Below, piece by piece: positions 33,030-41,072 of a stretch of 64,000 nucleotides of DNA (its first letter is position 1; every line of letters starts with the position of its first letter). Source of the stretch: Flavobacterium anseongense. Its GTDB lineage: Bacteria > Bacteroidota > Bacteroidia > Flavobacteriales > Flavobacteriaceae. The stretch covers positions 124,001 to 188,000 of the forward strand of contig NZ_JAKIHN010000001.1 of assembly GCF_021608185.1 (NCBI RefSeq), in the 5' to 3' direction. A model generated the notes under the pieces. That model saw only the letters and a list, made by a program, of their open reading frames with translations. It ran no database searches and had not been told where the DNA came from. The translations under genes and the position numbers were made by a program.

Positions 33030-33098
33030 AAATTCCAAAATCCAACTGAATATTCTGGTTGCGAAAATAATCTATTCAACTATTGGAATTTGGCATTT
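33030..33098. repeat. Imperfect inverted repeat of the AAATTCCAAATTCCAA family
   Basis: Left arm AAATTCCAAAATCCAA (33030-33045), right arm TTGGAATTTGGCATTT (33083-33098), spacer of 37 nt. Same element type as 8406-8449, with diverged arms. Confidence 0.65.
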
Positions 33099-33115
33099 AA
33101 GTATTGTGAATTAAG

Positions 33116-33718
33116 ATGACAGACACTTTTAAAACCATTGCTATTCCTTCAAAAGAAATTCTTTATAAAGAAAAAAACAGCAAGTTTTTTGGCTATGCCT
33201 TTCCAATTACTTCGGAAGACGAAATCAAATCTCATTTAGAACTTTTACGCAAACAACACTCTGGCGCCGGTCATTTTTGCTATGCTTTTCAACTCGGAAC
33301 CGAAACTGTTTCTTTTCGCGCCAATGATGATGGTGAACCAAGCAATTCAGCAGGAATGCCTATCTACGGACAGATTCAGTCATTTGGTTTAACTAATGTT
33401 TTAGTAGTTGTAGTTCGATTTTTTGGCGGCGTAAAATTGGGTGTTGGAGGATTAATTTCAGCATATAAAACTGCCGCGCAAATGGCTTTAGAAGAAGCTG
33501 AAATCATTGAAAAAACTATAGATATTCATTTTCTAATTTCCTTTGATTACAAAAATATGAACAAAGTAATGCGAATCATAAAAGAGAAAAAGGTAGAAAT
33601 AATTTCACAGCAAATGGATGAAAGCTGTAAAATTGAAATCAGCATCCGAAAAAAAAATGCCGAAATTATTTTCGACATTTTCACCAATTTATTTGAGATT
33701 GAGATTAAAAAAATTTAA
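33116..33718 (+). CDS. YigZ/IMPACT family protein
   Basis: 200 residues. UPF0029 domain with the signature GAGHFCYAFQLG, RANDDGEPSNSAGMPIYGQIQ, VVVVRFFGGVKLGVGGLISAYKTAAQMAL, then a C-terminal DUF1949-like ferredoxin fold. Homologues include mammalian IMPACT, a translational-control protein, and E. coli YigZ; the bacterial role is undefined. Convergent with the thioesterase gene with overlapping stops (33715-33718). Confidence 0.92.
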   Translation: MTDTFKTIAIPSKEILYKEKNSKFFGYAFPITSEDEIKSHLELLRKQHSGAGHFCYAFQLGTETVSFRANDDGEPSNSAGMPIYGQIQSFGLTNVLVVVVRFFGGVKLGVGGLISAYKTAAQMALEEAEIIEKTIDIHFLISFDYKNMNKVMRIIKEKKVEIISQQMDESCKIEISIRKKNAEIIFDIFTNLFEIEIKKI

Positions 33719-34128
33719 TCATTCATAACATCCAAAATGTATTGTGGCGGCGCAATAGGTTTTCCTGAATTTAAGTCCACAAAAACCAACAAAAAATATG
33801 CAGTTGTTAACAACTCACCACTTTCATTACGAATTTCGCAATCGAATTCTACCTTCACAGTCGTTTGACTTTTGAACTTGGTTATCACTGTAAGTAAATC
33901 ATCATAACGTGCTGGTTTTTTGTAATTTAAAGTCATAGAAACTATTGGAAGAGCAATTCCGTTCTCTTCGAGCGATTTATATGAAATCCCTTTGTTTCTA
34001 AGCCATTCCACGCGTCCCATTTCAAAATATGGAATATAATTGCCATGATAAACCACACTCATTTGGTCGGTTTCAGAGTAACGTACTCTAACTTGAATTT
34101 GATGTTCTTTCATCTGATATTTTTGCAT
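33715..34128 (-). CDS. Hotdog-fold acyl-CoA thioesterase (YbgC-like)
   Basis: 137 residues (132 if translation starts at ATG 34113, MKEHQIQVRVRYSETDQM, which matches usual family starts). The active-site signature YSETDQMSVVYHGNYIPYFEMGRVEWLR has the catalytic Asp and the HGNY segment of 4-hydroxybenzoyl-CoA/YbgC thioesterases. Hydrolyses short or aromatic acyl-CoAs in family members; the substrate here is not determinable. Divergent from dnaA across the only sizeable spacer in this region. Confidence 0.88.
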   Translation of the reverse strand: MQKYQMKEHQIQVRVRYSETDQMSVVYHGNYIPYFEMGRVEWLRNKGISYKSLEENGIALPIVSMTLNYKKPARYDDLLTVITKFKSQTTVKVEFDCEIRNESGELLTTAYFLLVFVDLNSGKPIAPPQYILDVMND

Positions 34129-34299
34129 TTAATCTATATTTGATTTTTTCTTTACAACAATATTTTTAAAAAATCAATGCGATTTTAATTTTTTTTAACA
34201 AATTTTATTCACATATTTGTTACCCCGAAAAACATGAAAAAATTCTATGTTTTTTTATGTTAAAAACTAAATAACTAATTACATTAATTCAAACTAAAT
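34129..34299. other. AT-rich spacer upstream of dnaA, possible origin region
   Basis: 171 bp, very AT-rich with poly-T tracts and a palindromic-looking ATTCACATATTTGTTACCCC patch. No TTATCCACA-type DnaA box and no clear promoter could be found by eye. Proximity to dnaA is the only reason to consider it part of oriC. Confidence 0.2.
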
Positions 34300-35727
34300 A
34301 TGAGCAAAACTGCGCAATCGGTGTGGGAAAACTGTCTGCTATTTATAAAAGACAATATTCAAGAGCAAGCTTTCAAAACTTGGTTTGAACCGATTAAGTC
34401 AGTTGAACTAACTGATAACGCACTTTACATTCAGGTTCCAAGTAAATTCTTTTACGAATGGCTTGAAGAACACTATGTAAAATTACTGAAAGTAGCGTTA
34501 ACTAAAGAGCTTGGAAAAAACGCAAAGTTACTCTATAAAATTAAAATGGAGAACACTTACGGAAATAAACAACCATTTACTGAACAATTGCCAAGTGCTC
34601 ACCGCAGTCCAATAAAATCGCAAGATGTTGACGCACCGTTTAAAAACCTAAATCCTGAATTAAAAAATCCGTTTGTAATTCCGGGAATTAGAAACTTAAA
34701 AATTGAGTCGCAACTTAATCCAAATTACAGTTTTGACAATTTCCTTGAAGGTGATTCTAACCGTTTAGCGCGATCGGCCGGTATGGCTGTTGCCAATAAA
34801 CCAGGCGGAACATCATTCAATCCGTTATTAATTTTTGGTGGAGTTGGTTTAGGAAAAACCCATTTAGCGCACGCTATTGGTGTTGAAATAAAAGATAAGT
34901 ATCCAGAGAAAACCGTTTTATATATTTCGGCTGAAGTTTTCACACAACAATATATTGATTCAGTTAAGAAAAATAACAGAAACGATTTTATTCATTTCTA
35001 TCAATTGATTGATGTGTTGATTATCGATGATGTTCAATTCCTATCCGGAAAAACAGGAACACAAGATGTTTTCTTCCATATTTTCAACTATTTACACCAA
35101 AACGGAAAACAAGTAATTCTTACTTCTGACAAAGCACCTGTTGACATGCAGGACATCGAACAACGTTTGTTGTCTCGTTTCAAATGGGGCTTGTCTGCCG
35201 AATTGCACCAACCGGATTACGAAACCAGAATTTCTATCTTAAAAAATATTTTATATCGTGACGGCGTTGAAATGCCTGATGAAATTATAGAATATGTGGC
35301 TAGAAATATCAAGTCAAACGTTAGAGAATTAGAGGGTGCTATTATTTCGTTAATCGCTCAAGCTTCTTTTAACAAAAAAGAAGTGACTTTAGATTTGGCA
35401 AAAAATGTAGTTGAGAAGTTTGTCAAAAATGTAAAAAGAGAAATCTCAATTGAATACATTCAAAAAGTGGTTTCAGATTATTTTCAATTAGATTTAGACA
35501 CTTTACAATCTAAAACCAGAAAGCGCCATGTTGTTCAGGCTCGACAATTAGCCATGTTTTTTGCAAAGAAATTTACGAAGTCTTCTTTGGCAAATATTGG
35601 CTCGCAAATTGGAGACAGAGACCATGCCACCGTTCTTCACGCATGCAAAACAGTTGACAACTTAGTTTCGACTGATAAACAGTTCAAAAAATTTGTAGAA
35701 GATATTCATAAAAAATTATCGCTATAA
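34300..35727 (+). CDS. dnaA: Chromosomal replication initiator DnaA
   Basis: Binds DnaA boxes at oriC and opens the duplex. 475 residues, complete. Domain I (1-85, VWENCLLFIKDNIQEQAFKTWFEPI), short domain II linker (86-140), AAA+ domain III with NYSFDNFLEGDSNRLA, Walker A GGVGLGKTH (180-188) and Walker B VLIIDDVQFL, and domain IV helix-turn-helix with SKTRKRHVVQARQLAM and the DNA-binding signature IGDRDHATVLHACKTV. Followed by a phosphatase and an RsmI-like methyltransferase, the arrangement I recall next to dnaA in Flavobacterium genomes. Confidence 0.98.
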   Translation: MSKTAQSVWENCLLFIKDNIQEQAFKTWFEPIKSVELTDNALYIQVPSKFFYEWLEEHYVKLLKVALTKELGKNAKLLYKIKMENTYGNKQPFTEQLPSAHRSPIKSQDVDAPFKNLNPELKNPFVIPGIRNLKIESQLNPNYSFDNFLEGDSNRLARSAGMAVANKPGGTSFNPLLIFGGVGLGKTHLAHAIGVEIKDKYPEKTVLYISAEVFTQQYIDSVKKNNRNDFIHFYQLIDVLIIDDVQFLSGKTGTQDVFFHIFNYLHQNGKQVILTSDKAPVDMQDIEQRLLSRFKWGLSAELHQPDYETRISILKNILYRDGVEMPDEIIEYVARNIKSNVRELEGAIISLIAQASFNKKEVTLDLAKNVVEKFVKNVKREISIEYIQKVVSDYFQLDLDTLQSKTRKRHVVQARQLAMFFAKKFTKSSLANIGSQIGDRDHATVLHACKTVDNLVSTDKQFKKFVEDIHKKLSL

Positions 35728-35739
35728 TTCCTTTTTGAG

Positions 35740-35747
35740 TAAGTTTG
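35740..35747 (+). promoter_or_regulatory. -7 element before the phosphatase gene
   Basis: TAAGTTTG, exact TAnnTTTG match, 19 nt before ATG 35767. No convincing -33 TTG. Confidence 0.4.
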
Positions 35748-35766
35748 CGCTTTAGAATTATACACT

Positions 35767-36234
35767 ATGCCCGTTAAAATTTTAATGGTTTGTTTAGGAA
35801 ACATTTGCCGATCACCATTGGCAGAAGGGCTTCTTGCGGCTAAACTTCCTCCAAATAAATTTATAGTTGACTCTGCCGGAACAGGAAATTACCATATTGG
35901 TAAACAACCAGACCAACGTTCAATTATGACGGCTCAAAAAAATGGCATAGATATTACCAATCAAAAAGCAAGACAGTTTACACCGAAAGATTTCGAAGAA
36001 TTTGATTATATCTATGTTATGGATAATTCGAATTATGACGATGTAATTGAATTGGCCAAAAAGGAAGAGCACAAACAGAAAGTGCAACTAATTCTGAATG
36101 ATTTGTTTCCCGGTGATAATGTAGATGTTCCAGATCCTTATTACGGATTACAAAATGGTTTTGATATGGTTTATGAAATGCTTGATGAAACCTGCACTAT
36201 TTTAGCTAAAAAACTAATAGAGAAGCATCCATGA
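35767..36234 (+). CDS. Low molecular weight protein-tyrosine-phosphatase
   Basis: 155 residues. P-loop VCLGNICRSPLAE with nucleophile C9 and R15 at the N-terminus, and the general acid Asp in VPDPYYG near the C-terminus. Family members dephosphorylate tyrosine kinases of capsule or exopolysaccharide synthesis, but here it lies between dnaA and a methyltransferase, with no such kinase nearby. Its stop overlaps the next ATG as ATGA (36231-36234), so the two are translationally coupled. Confidence 0.92.
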   Translation: MPVKILMVCLGNICRSPLAEGLLAAKLPPNKFIVDSAGTGNYHIGKQPDQRSIMTAQKNGIDITNQKARQFTPKDFEEFDYIYVMDNSNYDDVIELAKKEEHKQKVQLILNDLFPGDNVDVPDPYYGLQNGFDMVYEMLDETCTILAKKLIEKHP

Positions 36235-36953
36235 AGCCAGTTACGCTAAAAGGCAAACTCTACTTAATCCCAACTACATTGGGAGAAATGAATCCACATG
36301 ATGTTTTACCCCAAACCGTAAAAAGAGCCATAGATTTTATCGACGATTACATTGTTGAAAACGAAAAAACAGCTCGAAAATTCATCAAATCTATTCATCC
36401 TGAAAAAGTTCAAAACAGTTTACGGATTTCTTCTCTCAACAAACGAACGGATGTTTCCGAATACAAACCAATGATTGCACCTTGTCTTAATGGCTTAAAC
36501 GTAGGTTTGATGAGCGAAGCCGGTTGTCCCGGAGTTGCTGATCCCGGCGCCGTTATTGTAAAAATCGCTCACGAAAATGGAATACAGGTCGTCCCTTTAG
36601 TTGGTCCTTCTTCTATCCTACTAGCAATGATGGGTTCGGGAATGAACGGTCAGAGTTTTGCATTCAACGGTTATCTTCCTATTGATAAAGGAGATAAAAA
36701 AACAGCTTTGAAGAACTTTGAAAATCTGTCGAGTACAAAAAATCAATCCCAGATTTTTATTGAAACTCCGTATAGAAACAATAAATTGTTAGAAGATTTA
36801 CTGCAAATATTACAGCCCAACACACATCTTTGCATCGCAACTGATATTACTTTGCCAACCGAATTCATCAAAACGCATCGTGTGGCTGACTGGAAAAAAA
36901 TAAAGGTTGACCTGCATAACAGACCAACCATTTTTATTATTCACAAAATGTAA
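36231..36953 (+). CDS. RsmI-like tetrapyrrole-methylase-fold methyltransferase
   Basis: 240 residues. Family features: GKLYLIPTTLGE at the N-terminus (in place of the usual P-I-GN start), GLMSEAGCPGVADPGAVIVKIAHE, VVPLVGPSSILLAMMGSGMNGQSFAFNGYLP, FIETPYRNNKLLEDLL, and LCIATDITLPTEFI. RsmI 2'-O-methylates C1402 of 16S rRNA. The altered N-terminus and shorter length suggest this is the Bacteroidota paralogue rather than canonical RsmI, so target RNA and position are uncertain. It ends one base before the convergent lytic-enzyme gene. Confidence 0.85.
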   Translation: MKPVTLKGKLYLIPTTLGEMNPHDVLPQTVKRAIDFIDDYIVENEKTARKFIKSIHPEKVQNSLRISSLNKRTDVSEYKPMIAPCLNGLNVGLMSEAGCPGVADPGAVIVKIAHENGIQVVPLVGPSSILLAMMGSGMNGQSFAFNGYLPIDKGDKKTALKNFENLSSTKNQSQIFIETPYRNNKLLEDLLQILQPNTHLCIATDITLPTEFIKTHRVADWKKIKVDLHNRPTIFIIHKM

Positions 36954-37592
36954 TTATTTTACTTTCGCGTTTTTGATAGCCAGAATCCCGGAGGTTTCAA
37001 ACCCTCCAAAATCTTTCATATACGTTTTAACCGAAGTTCCGTAACCGTCTTTGCATTTTTTCTCACCATTAGAATTCAAAAATCGTTTTACCGAACCTGA
37101 ACCACCTAAATGCGCCGCAGCTAAAATACCTGACTCTGTTATTTTAACACCGTCAACTATTTTACCTTCATAATAAGCTATATAATCCTTCAAATCATAT
37201 TTATTCTTAGAAAGTAATGCTACGAAAGCTTTTTCTTGAAGTCTTGGATTATTCATAAAAGCAACGCTGTCTTCAATACCAATAGATTTTAAAGTCTCTA
37301 TTCCGAATTGGTATTTCCCCATATAGCCCAAAGTATTTACTTTACCATATTTACCTTGTGACTCTTTATGAGCAACTGCTTCCTTAAAGCCAATAAAATA
37401 CCTGCCCGTAAATGGGACTTTTAATTTAAAATAATCTATGCTGTTTTGAGAAGGAAAAACATACGACTGTTCTTCATTTTCATCAGCAAATAAGTAACTG
37501 CTGATTTGGGAATTGTAAGGTTTAAAACCTGAGCTTATGAAAGCTACTGTTAGTAGGATTGTTGTGTAAAAAATTCCTTTTTTTATCATCAA
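36954..37592 (-). CDS. Secreted lysozyme-like (lytic transglycosylase-type) protein
   Basis: 212 residues. N-terminal signal or anchor segment (KKGIFYTTILLTVAFISSGF), then a lysozyme-like core: FKEAVAHKESQGKYGKVNTLGYMGKYQFGIETLKSIG, where E in HKES is the likely catalytic acid and GKYQFG matches the SLT fold, followed by AAHLGGSGSVKRFLNS. This fits peptidoglycan cleavage in the periplasm, but the family assignment is by pattern only. A TATATTTG promoter element lies 45 nt upstream. Confidence 0.75.
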   Translation of the reverse strand: MMIKKGIFYTTILLTVAFISSGFKPYNSQISSYLFADENEEQSYVFPSQNSIDYFKLKVPFTGRYFIGFKEAVAHKESQGKYGKVNTLGYMGKYQFGIETLKSIGIEDSVAFMNNPRLQEKAFVALLSKNKYDLKDYIAYYEGKIVDGVKITESGILAAAHLGGSGSVKRFLNSNGEKKCKDGYGTSVKTYMKDFGGFETSGILAIKNAKVK

Positions 37593-37637
37593 ATGTTATT
37601 TCTCAAGCGCTGTCACCGACATTGATATTTACGGGTG

Positions 37638-37645
37638 CAAATATA
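37638..37645 (-). promoter_or_regulatory. -7 element of the lytic-enzyme gene
   Basis: Minus strand TATATTTG (plus CAAATATA). A TTG lies 25 nt upstream, slightly beyond the normal spacing. Confidence 0.4.
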
Positions 37646-37687
37646 CAACTTATTTTATAAAATTGAATATCAAGTAGTTAAACTGCA

Positions 37688-38638
37688 TTAAAAGTAGATA
37701 AAGTGCAGTTTTGTTCCGCCTGAACCCTTGATTTCAAACGTTGGAGCCGGAATCTTGATTGAATTAAAAATTGTTAAAATTGTCTTAACAAAATGTGATT
37801 TGGTTTCAATTTTTGTCAAATCAACGTCAAGCGAGAGGTAAAATTGACGGTATCTTTTACTTTCCGGAAGAAAAACGGTGTTGACTAATTCTTCATTTCC
37901 TGTAATCATTCCTTCCGCGCCATAACCCACAGCAACATTCAGCCATTTTGGAATTTTAGAAGATTTTGCAAATGAATAAATATTGGCTGACAACCAATAC
38001 GTTTGTCCATTATAATCTTTCAGAATTTGCTCTTGAACTGAGCTCCCTAAAACATTTGGTCTCGCAGAAGCGTAGGGCGTTGTATGAAAAGAAAATTTAG
38101 GAACAATTCGCTGTTCTTTCCAAAGTAATTCTTGAGAAACAAATAAGGCTGTTCCGGAAATATTAGCAGCAACATCTCCAAGAGAAGCTCCCCAATTTGC
38201 CGAATAACCATCGAAAACCTCAACGGTTGTCAAAAAAGCTAAACCTAAAGTCGAGCCATAAATCAGTTGACTTTTTTGATTTGCTCCTGACCATTTTAAA
38301 GCATTCGCTCCAAAACTTCCTAAATGATAGGCTGAAAAAACGTGCCCGGCTTTATCCATTTGAAGCCATTCGGCATTGTCATTTGTAAAATGTAAATTAG
38401 AACGAGGATAATCGGCATACCAAATTTGATTCAAGCCAATCAAAGCTGCTGAACCAATAGCTGCTTCTGAAATTACAAGTGTTTTGAGTCGCTTTTTATT
38501 TAAAGTATCCGAAGGTTTTAGAAAATTTTCAATGGAATTTTGAGCAACTGTAATTTGGCAACACCAAAAAAACAAAAGTGTGACTATGCTTTTGGCTGCT
38601 TTCAAAATTATCTGTTTGTGCCTTGTTTGTTGAGCCAA
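37688..38638 (-). CDS. DUF2279 (YfiM-like) lipoprotein or outer-membrane protein
   Basis: 316 residues. Signal-like segment AAKSIVTLLFFWCCQITVAQ, then the DUF2279 core: LNQIWYADYPRSNLHFTNDNAEWLQMDKAGHVFSAYHLG, LGLAFLTTVEVFDGYSANWGASLGDVAANISGTALF. Family function unknown; the conserved DKxGH and GDxxAN motifs resemble those of YfiM. The first 31 bp overlap the end of mltG upstream, suggesting translational coupling. Start at 38638 is uncertain; ATG-preceded coding for the signal peptide begins within the overlap. Confidence 0.82.
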   Translation of the reverse strand: MAQQTRHKQIILKAAKSIVTLLFFWCCQITVAQNSIENFLKPSDTLNKKRLKTLVISEAAIGSAALIGLNQIWYADYPRSNLHFTNDNAEWLQMDKAGHVFSAYHLGSFGANALKWSGANQKSQLIYGSTLGLAFLTTVEVFDGYSANWGASLGDVAANISGTALFVSQELLWKEQRIVPKFSFHTTPYASARPNVLGSSVQEQILKDYNGQTYWLSANIYSFAKSSKIPKWLNVAVGYGAEGMITGNEELVNTVFLPESKRYRQFYLSLDVDLTKIETKSHFVKTILTIFNSIKIPAPTFEIKGSGGTKLHFIYF

Positions 38639-39636
38639 TCTGCGTATTTCTTAGCATTCACCTGGTGTTCCTCATAAGTGGAAGCAAAAACATGATAGCC
38701 AAATTTTTCAACGCTTGCGCAGAAATAAATATAATCGTGTTTCTCCGCATTCAGAACCGCATCAATCGCATCAACATCAGGCATTGCAATTGGTCCGGGT
38801 GGCAAACCTATATTCTTATACGTATTGTATGGTGAATTGATAAACAAATCGTTATATAAAACGCGTTTGATGACTTGTTTAAAATCATTGTCACGCAATT
38901 TCAAAGCATAAATCACCGTTGGGTCAGCCTGCAAAGGCATTCCTTGATTCAATCTGTTGAGATAAACGCCGGCAATTGTTGGTCTTTCGCTTTTCTTCAC
39001 TGATTCTTTATGGACAATTGAAGCTACTGTAATTACCTGAACCGGAGTTAAATTCAAAGCCGTAGCTTTTGCAATTCGCTCTTTTGTCCAAAAGCGATTG
39101 TATTCGTCAAGCATTTTGTTTCTGAATTTTTCTGCGGTAATATTCCAATAAACTTCATAAGTATTTGGCAAAAACATTGAAAAAACATTGTCTTTGGTAA
39201 AACCGTTTTTTTGTAAAAAAGTTGTGTCACGAAAAGTTGCTAGGAGTTTTGTAGTATCAGGTTCTATTTGAGAACTTAGGCGTTCACATAGATTTTCCAA
39301 TCTTTCCTGATTGTTAAAAGCCAATTTCACGGGAATATTTCTTCGCATAGCGGCTACCAATTGAAAAGCACTCATACCTTTCTTTAGCAAAAATCGTCCG
39401 GCTTTTACATTTTCAGGATACGAACGACGTTTGGCGATAAACTCAAAGCTATTCATGTTTTTTACGAATGGCGAAAGTATCTTTTCAACATCCTGATAGG
39501 TTGAACCTGTTGGAACTTCAACATATATTTCTTCTTTGTCAAAATTTGTATCTGAAGTGAAAAACTTGATGTAAATAACCGCTACAAAAACAAGGAAAAC
39601 GATTCCTGAAATCTTGATAATTTTATTTCTATTCAA
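38608..39636 (-). CDS. mltG: Endolytic murein transglycosylase MltG
   Basis: Cleaves nascent glycan strands to end peptidoglycan polymerisation. 342 residues. Single N-terminal membrane anchor (ISGIVFLVFVAVIYIKFF), LysM-like region (EIYVEVPTGSTYQDVEKIL), then the YceG domain: FLPNTYEVYWNITAEKF, ASIVHKESVKKSERPTIAGVYLNRLNQGMPLQADPTVIY with catalytic E211, and SPYNTYKNIGLPPGPIAMPD. Member of a minus cluster dapF-GNAT-mltG-DUF2279 with short gaps or overlaps. Confidence 0.95.
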   Translation of the reverse strand: MNRNKIIKISGIVFLVFVAVIYIKFFTSDTNFDKEEIYVEVPTGSTYQDVEKILSPFVKNMNSFEFIAKRRSYPENVKAGRFLLKKGMSAFQLVAAMRRNIPVKLAFNNQERLENLCERLSSQIEPDTTKLLATFRDTTFLQKNGFTKDNVFSMFLPNTYEVYWNITAEKFRNKMLDEYNRFWTKERIAKATALNLTPVQVITVASIVHKESVKKSERPTIAGVYLNRLNQGMPLQADPTVIYALKLRDNDFKQVIKRVLYNDLFINSPYNTYKNIGLPPGPIAMPDVDAIDAVLNAEKHDYIYFCASVEKFGYHVFASTYEEHQVNAKKYADWLNKQGTNR

Positions 39637-39642
39637 AACAAT

Positions 39643-40170
39643 TTATTTTTTAATTAACTGAAAAACCGCTTCATCGTGAAAAGCATTATTGGTAAAATTC
39701 CAATCCTTCTTAACACCTATTTTTTGAAATCCAAATGTAGTAAAAAGCGATTCACTGACTTTATTTTCTATTCCGATATTTGCGTATAATTGATGTAATT
39801 GCAACTGTTGAAAAGCATAATTAATGACTAAACCCAAAGCTTCTTTTCCGAAACCATTATTTCTATCGATTTCATTTTGGATGATTATTCCAATTCCGGC
39901 TCGTTTATTTTTGGCGTCAAAATCGAATAAGTCAATCAATCCAACAGCTTCAGAATTTCCTTTTTTGCAGATAGCCAATCGCAATTGCTTGGCTTCATAA
40001 ATGTCCTGATGTGCATTTTCGAGATATTGCCTAATCAGGAATTTGCTATATGGAGTAATCGTATTGCTGACTTCCCAAATGCTTTCATCATTTTCTATAG
40101 CATAAACAAACTCTAAATCTTCGGGTTCTAGCGCGCGTAAATAGATATTTTGTCCTTGTAGTGTTACCAT
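39643..40170 (-). CDS. GNAT acetyltransferase (RimJ/RimL/SpeG-like)
   Basis: 175 residues. LRALEPEDLEFVYAIENDESIW at the N-terminus is typical of the Acetyltransf_3 group; acetyl-CoA loop region GIGIIIQNEIDRNNGFGKEALGLVINYAF; C-terminal YANIGIENKVSESLFTTFGFQKIG. Substrate unknown (polyamine, ribosomal protein or amino group). Overlaps dapF by 7 bp at its start and ends 6 bp before mltG. Confidence 0.87.
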   Translation of the reverse strand: MVTLQGQNIYLRALEPEDLEFVYAIENDESIWEVSNTITPYSKFLIRQYLENAHQDIYEAKQLRLAICKKGNSEAVGLIDLFDFDAKNKRAGIGIIIQNEIDRNNGFGKEALGLVINYAFQQLQLHQLYANIGIENKVSESLFTTFGFQKIGVKKDWNFTNNAFHDEAVFQLIKK

Positions 40171-40946
40171 TCTATTTCGCCTTCAAAAACAAAAGTTGCC
40201 GGTCCTTTTAGGAAAACATTTGTATAGACATTTCCTTCTTTCACAAAAGAAACTTCGAGTTTTCCGCCTTCGACATCTAATTTTATGTGATTGGAATTTG
40301 TCTTTCCGATAGCATTCATTGCTATTGCCGCAGCAGTTGCTCCGGTTCCGCAAGAATACGTTTCATCTTCAACGCCGCGTTCGTATGTTCTCAAACGGAA
40401 ATGATTGTCATCTATTTGCTTTACAAAATTCACGTTGCTTCCTTCTTTTCCGTATAAATCAGAATAACGGATTGCTGCTCCAATGCTCTTTACATCATAA
40501 TTATCCAAATCATTAACCAGCATCACGTGATGTGGCGAACCTGTATTTAGAAAAACATAATCGCTTTCAATTTTTACTTCATGAACATCTTTCATCCCCA
40601 AAGAAATGATTCCATTTTCAAAAACATAGGCATGATGCAAACCATCTGTTGCCAGAAAAGTAGTTTGGTCATTAATGATATTCAAATTTTTGGCGAAAGC
40701 TACAATACATCTGCCGCCATTGCCACACATCGAACTTTGATTGCCATCAGAATTGTAATAAACCATACGGAAATCGGTTTCAATATCGTTCTCTAACAGT
40801 ATCAGTCCGTCAGCTCCAATTCCGAAGCGTCGGTCGCACAATTTTTCGATGCGTTTGACATCAGTTTTCGGAAAGTTTTCCTGACGATTATCAATAAAGA
40901 TAAAGTCATTTCCTGTTCCTTCGTATTTGTAAAAAGTGAATTGCAT
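40164..40946 (-). CDS. dapF: Diaminopimelate epimerase
   Basis: Converts LL- to meso-diaminopimelate for lysine and peptidoglycan cross-links. 260 residues from ATG 40946 (MQFTFYKYEGTGNDFIFID); the in-frame codon at 40964 lies in the -7 element and is rejected. The two catalytic Cys are present: C74 (MCGNGGRC) and C199 (YSCGTGATAA). Complete. First gene of the minus cluster with GNAT and mltG. Confidence 0.96.
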   Translation of the reverse strand: MQFTFYKYEGTGNDFIFIDNRQENFPKTDVKRIEKLCDRRFGIGADGLILLENDIETDFRMVYYNSDGNQSSMCGNGGRCIVAFAKNLNIINDQTTFLATDGLHHAYVFENGIISLGMKDVHEVKIESDYVFLNTGSPHHVMLVNDLDNYDVKSIGAAIRYSDLYGKEGSNVNFVKQIDDNHFRLRTYERGVEDETYSCGTGATAAAIAMNAIGKTNSNHIKLDVEGGKLEVSFVKEGNVYTNVFLKGPATFVFEGEIEW

Positions 40947-40963
40947 AGCGTGGTTTACTCCCA

Positions 40964-40971
40964 CAAATATA
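40964..40971 (-). promoter_or_regulatory. -7 element of dapF
   Basis: Minus strand TATATTTG, exact consensus. Predicted transcript start near 40957, which supports translation from 40946. No clear TTG at -33. Confidence 0.4.
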
Positions 40972-41072
40972 GCAAATATTAAGATTAACTTAAAAATTGT
41001 TAAACGAGCGTTAAACCGATTATTGAAAAAAAATAAATTTTTAATTTTACTTTCAAATAATTTAAAAAGTTA

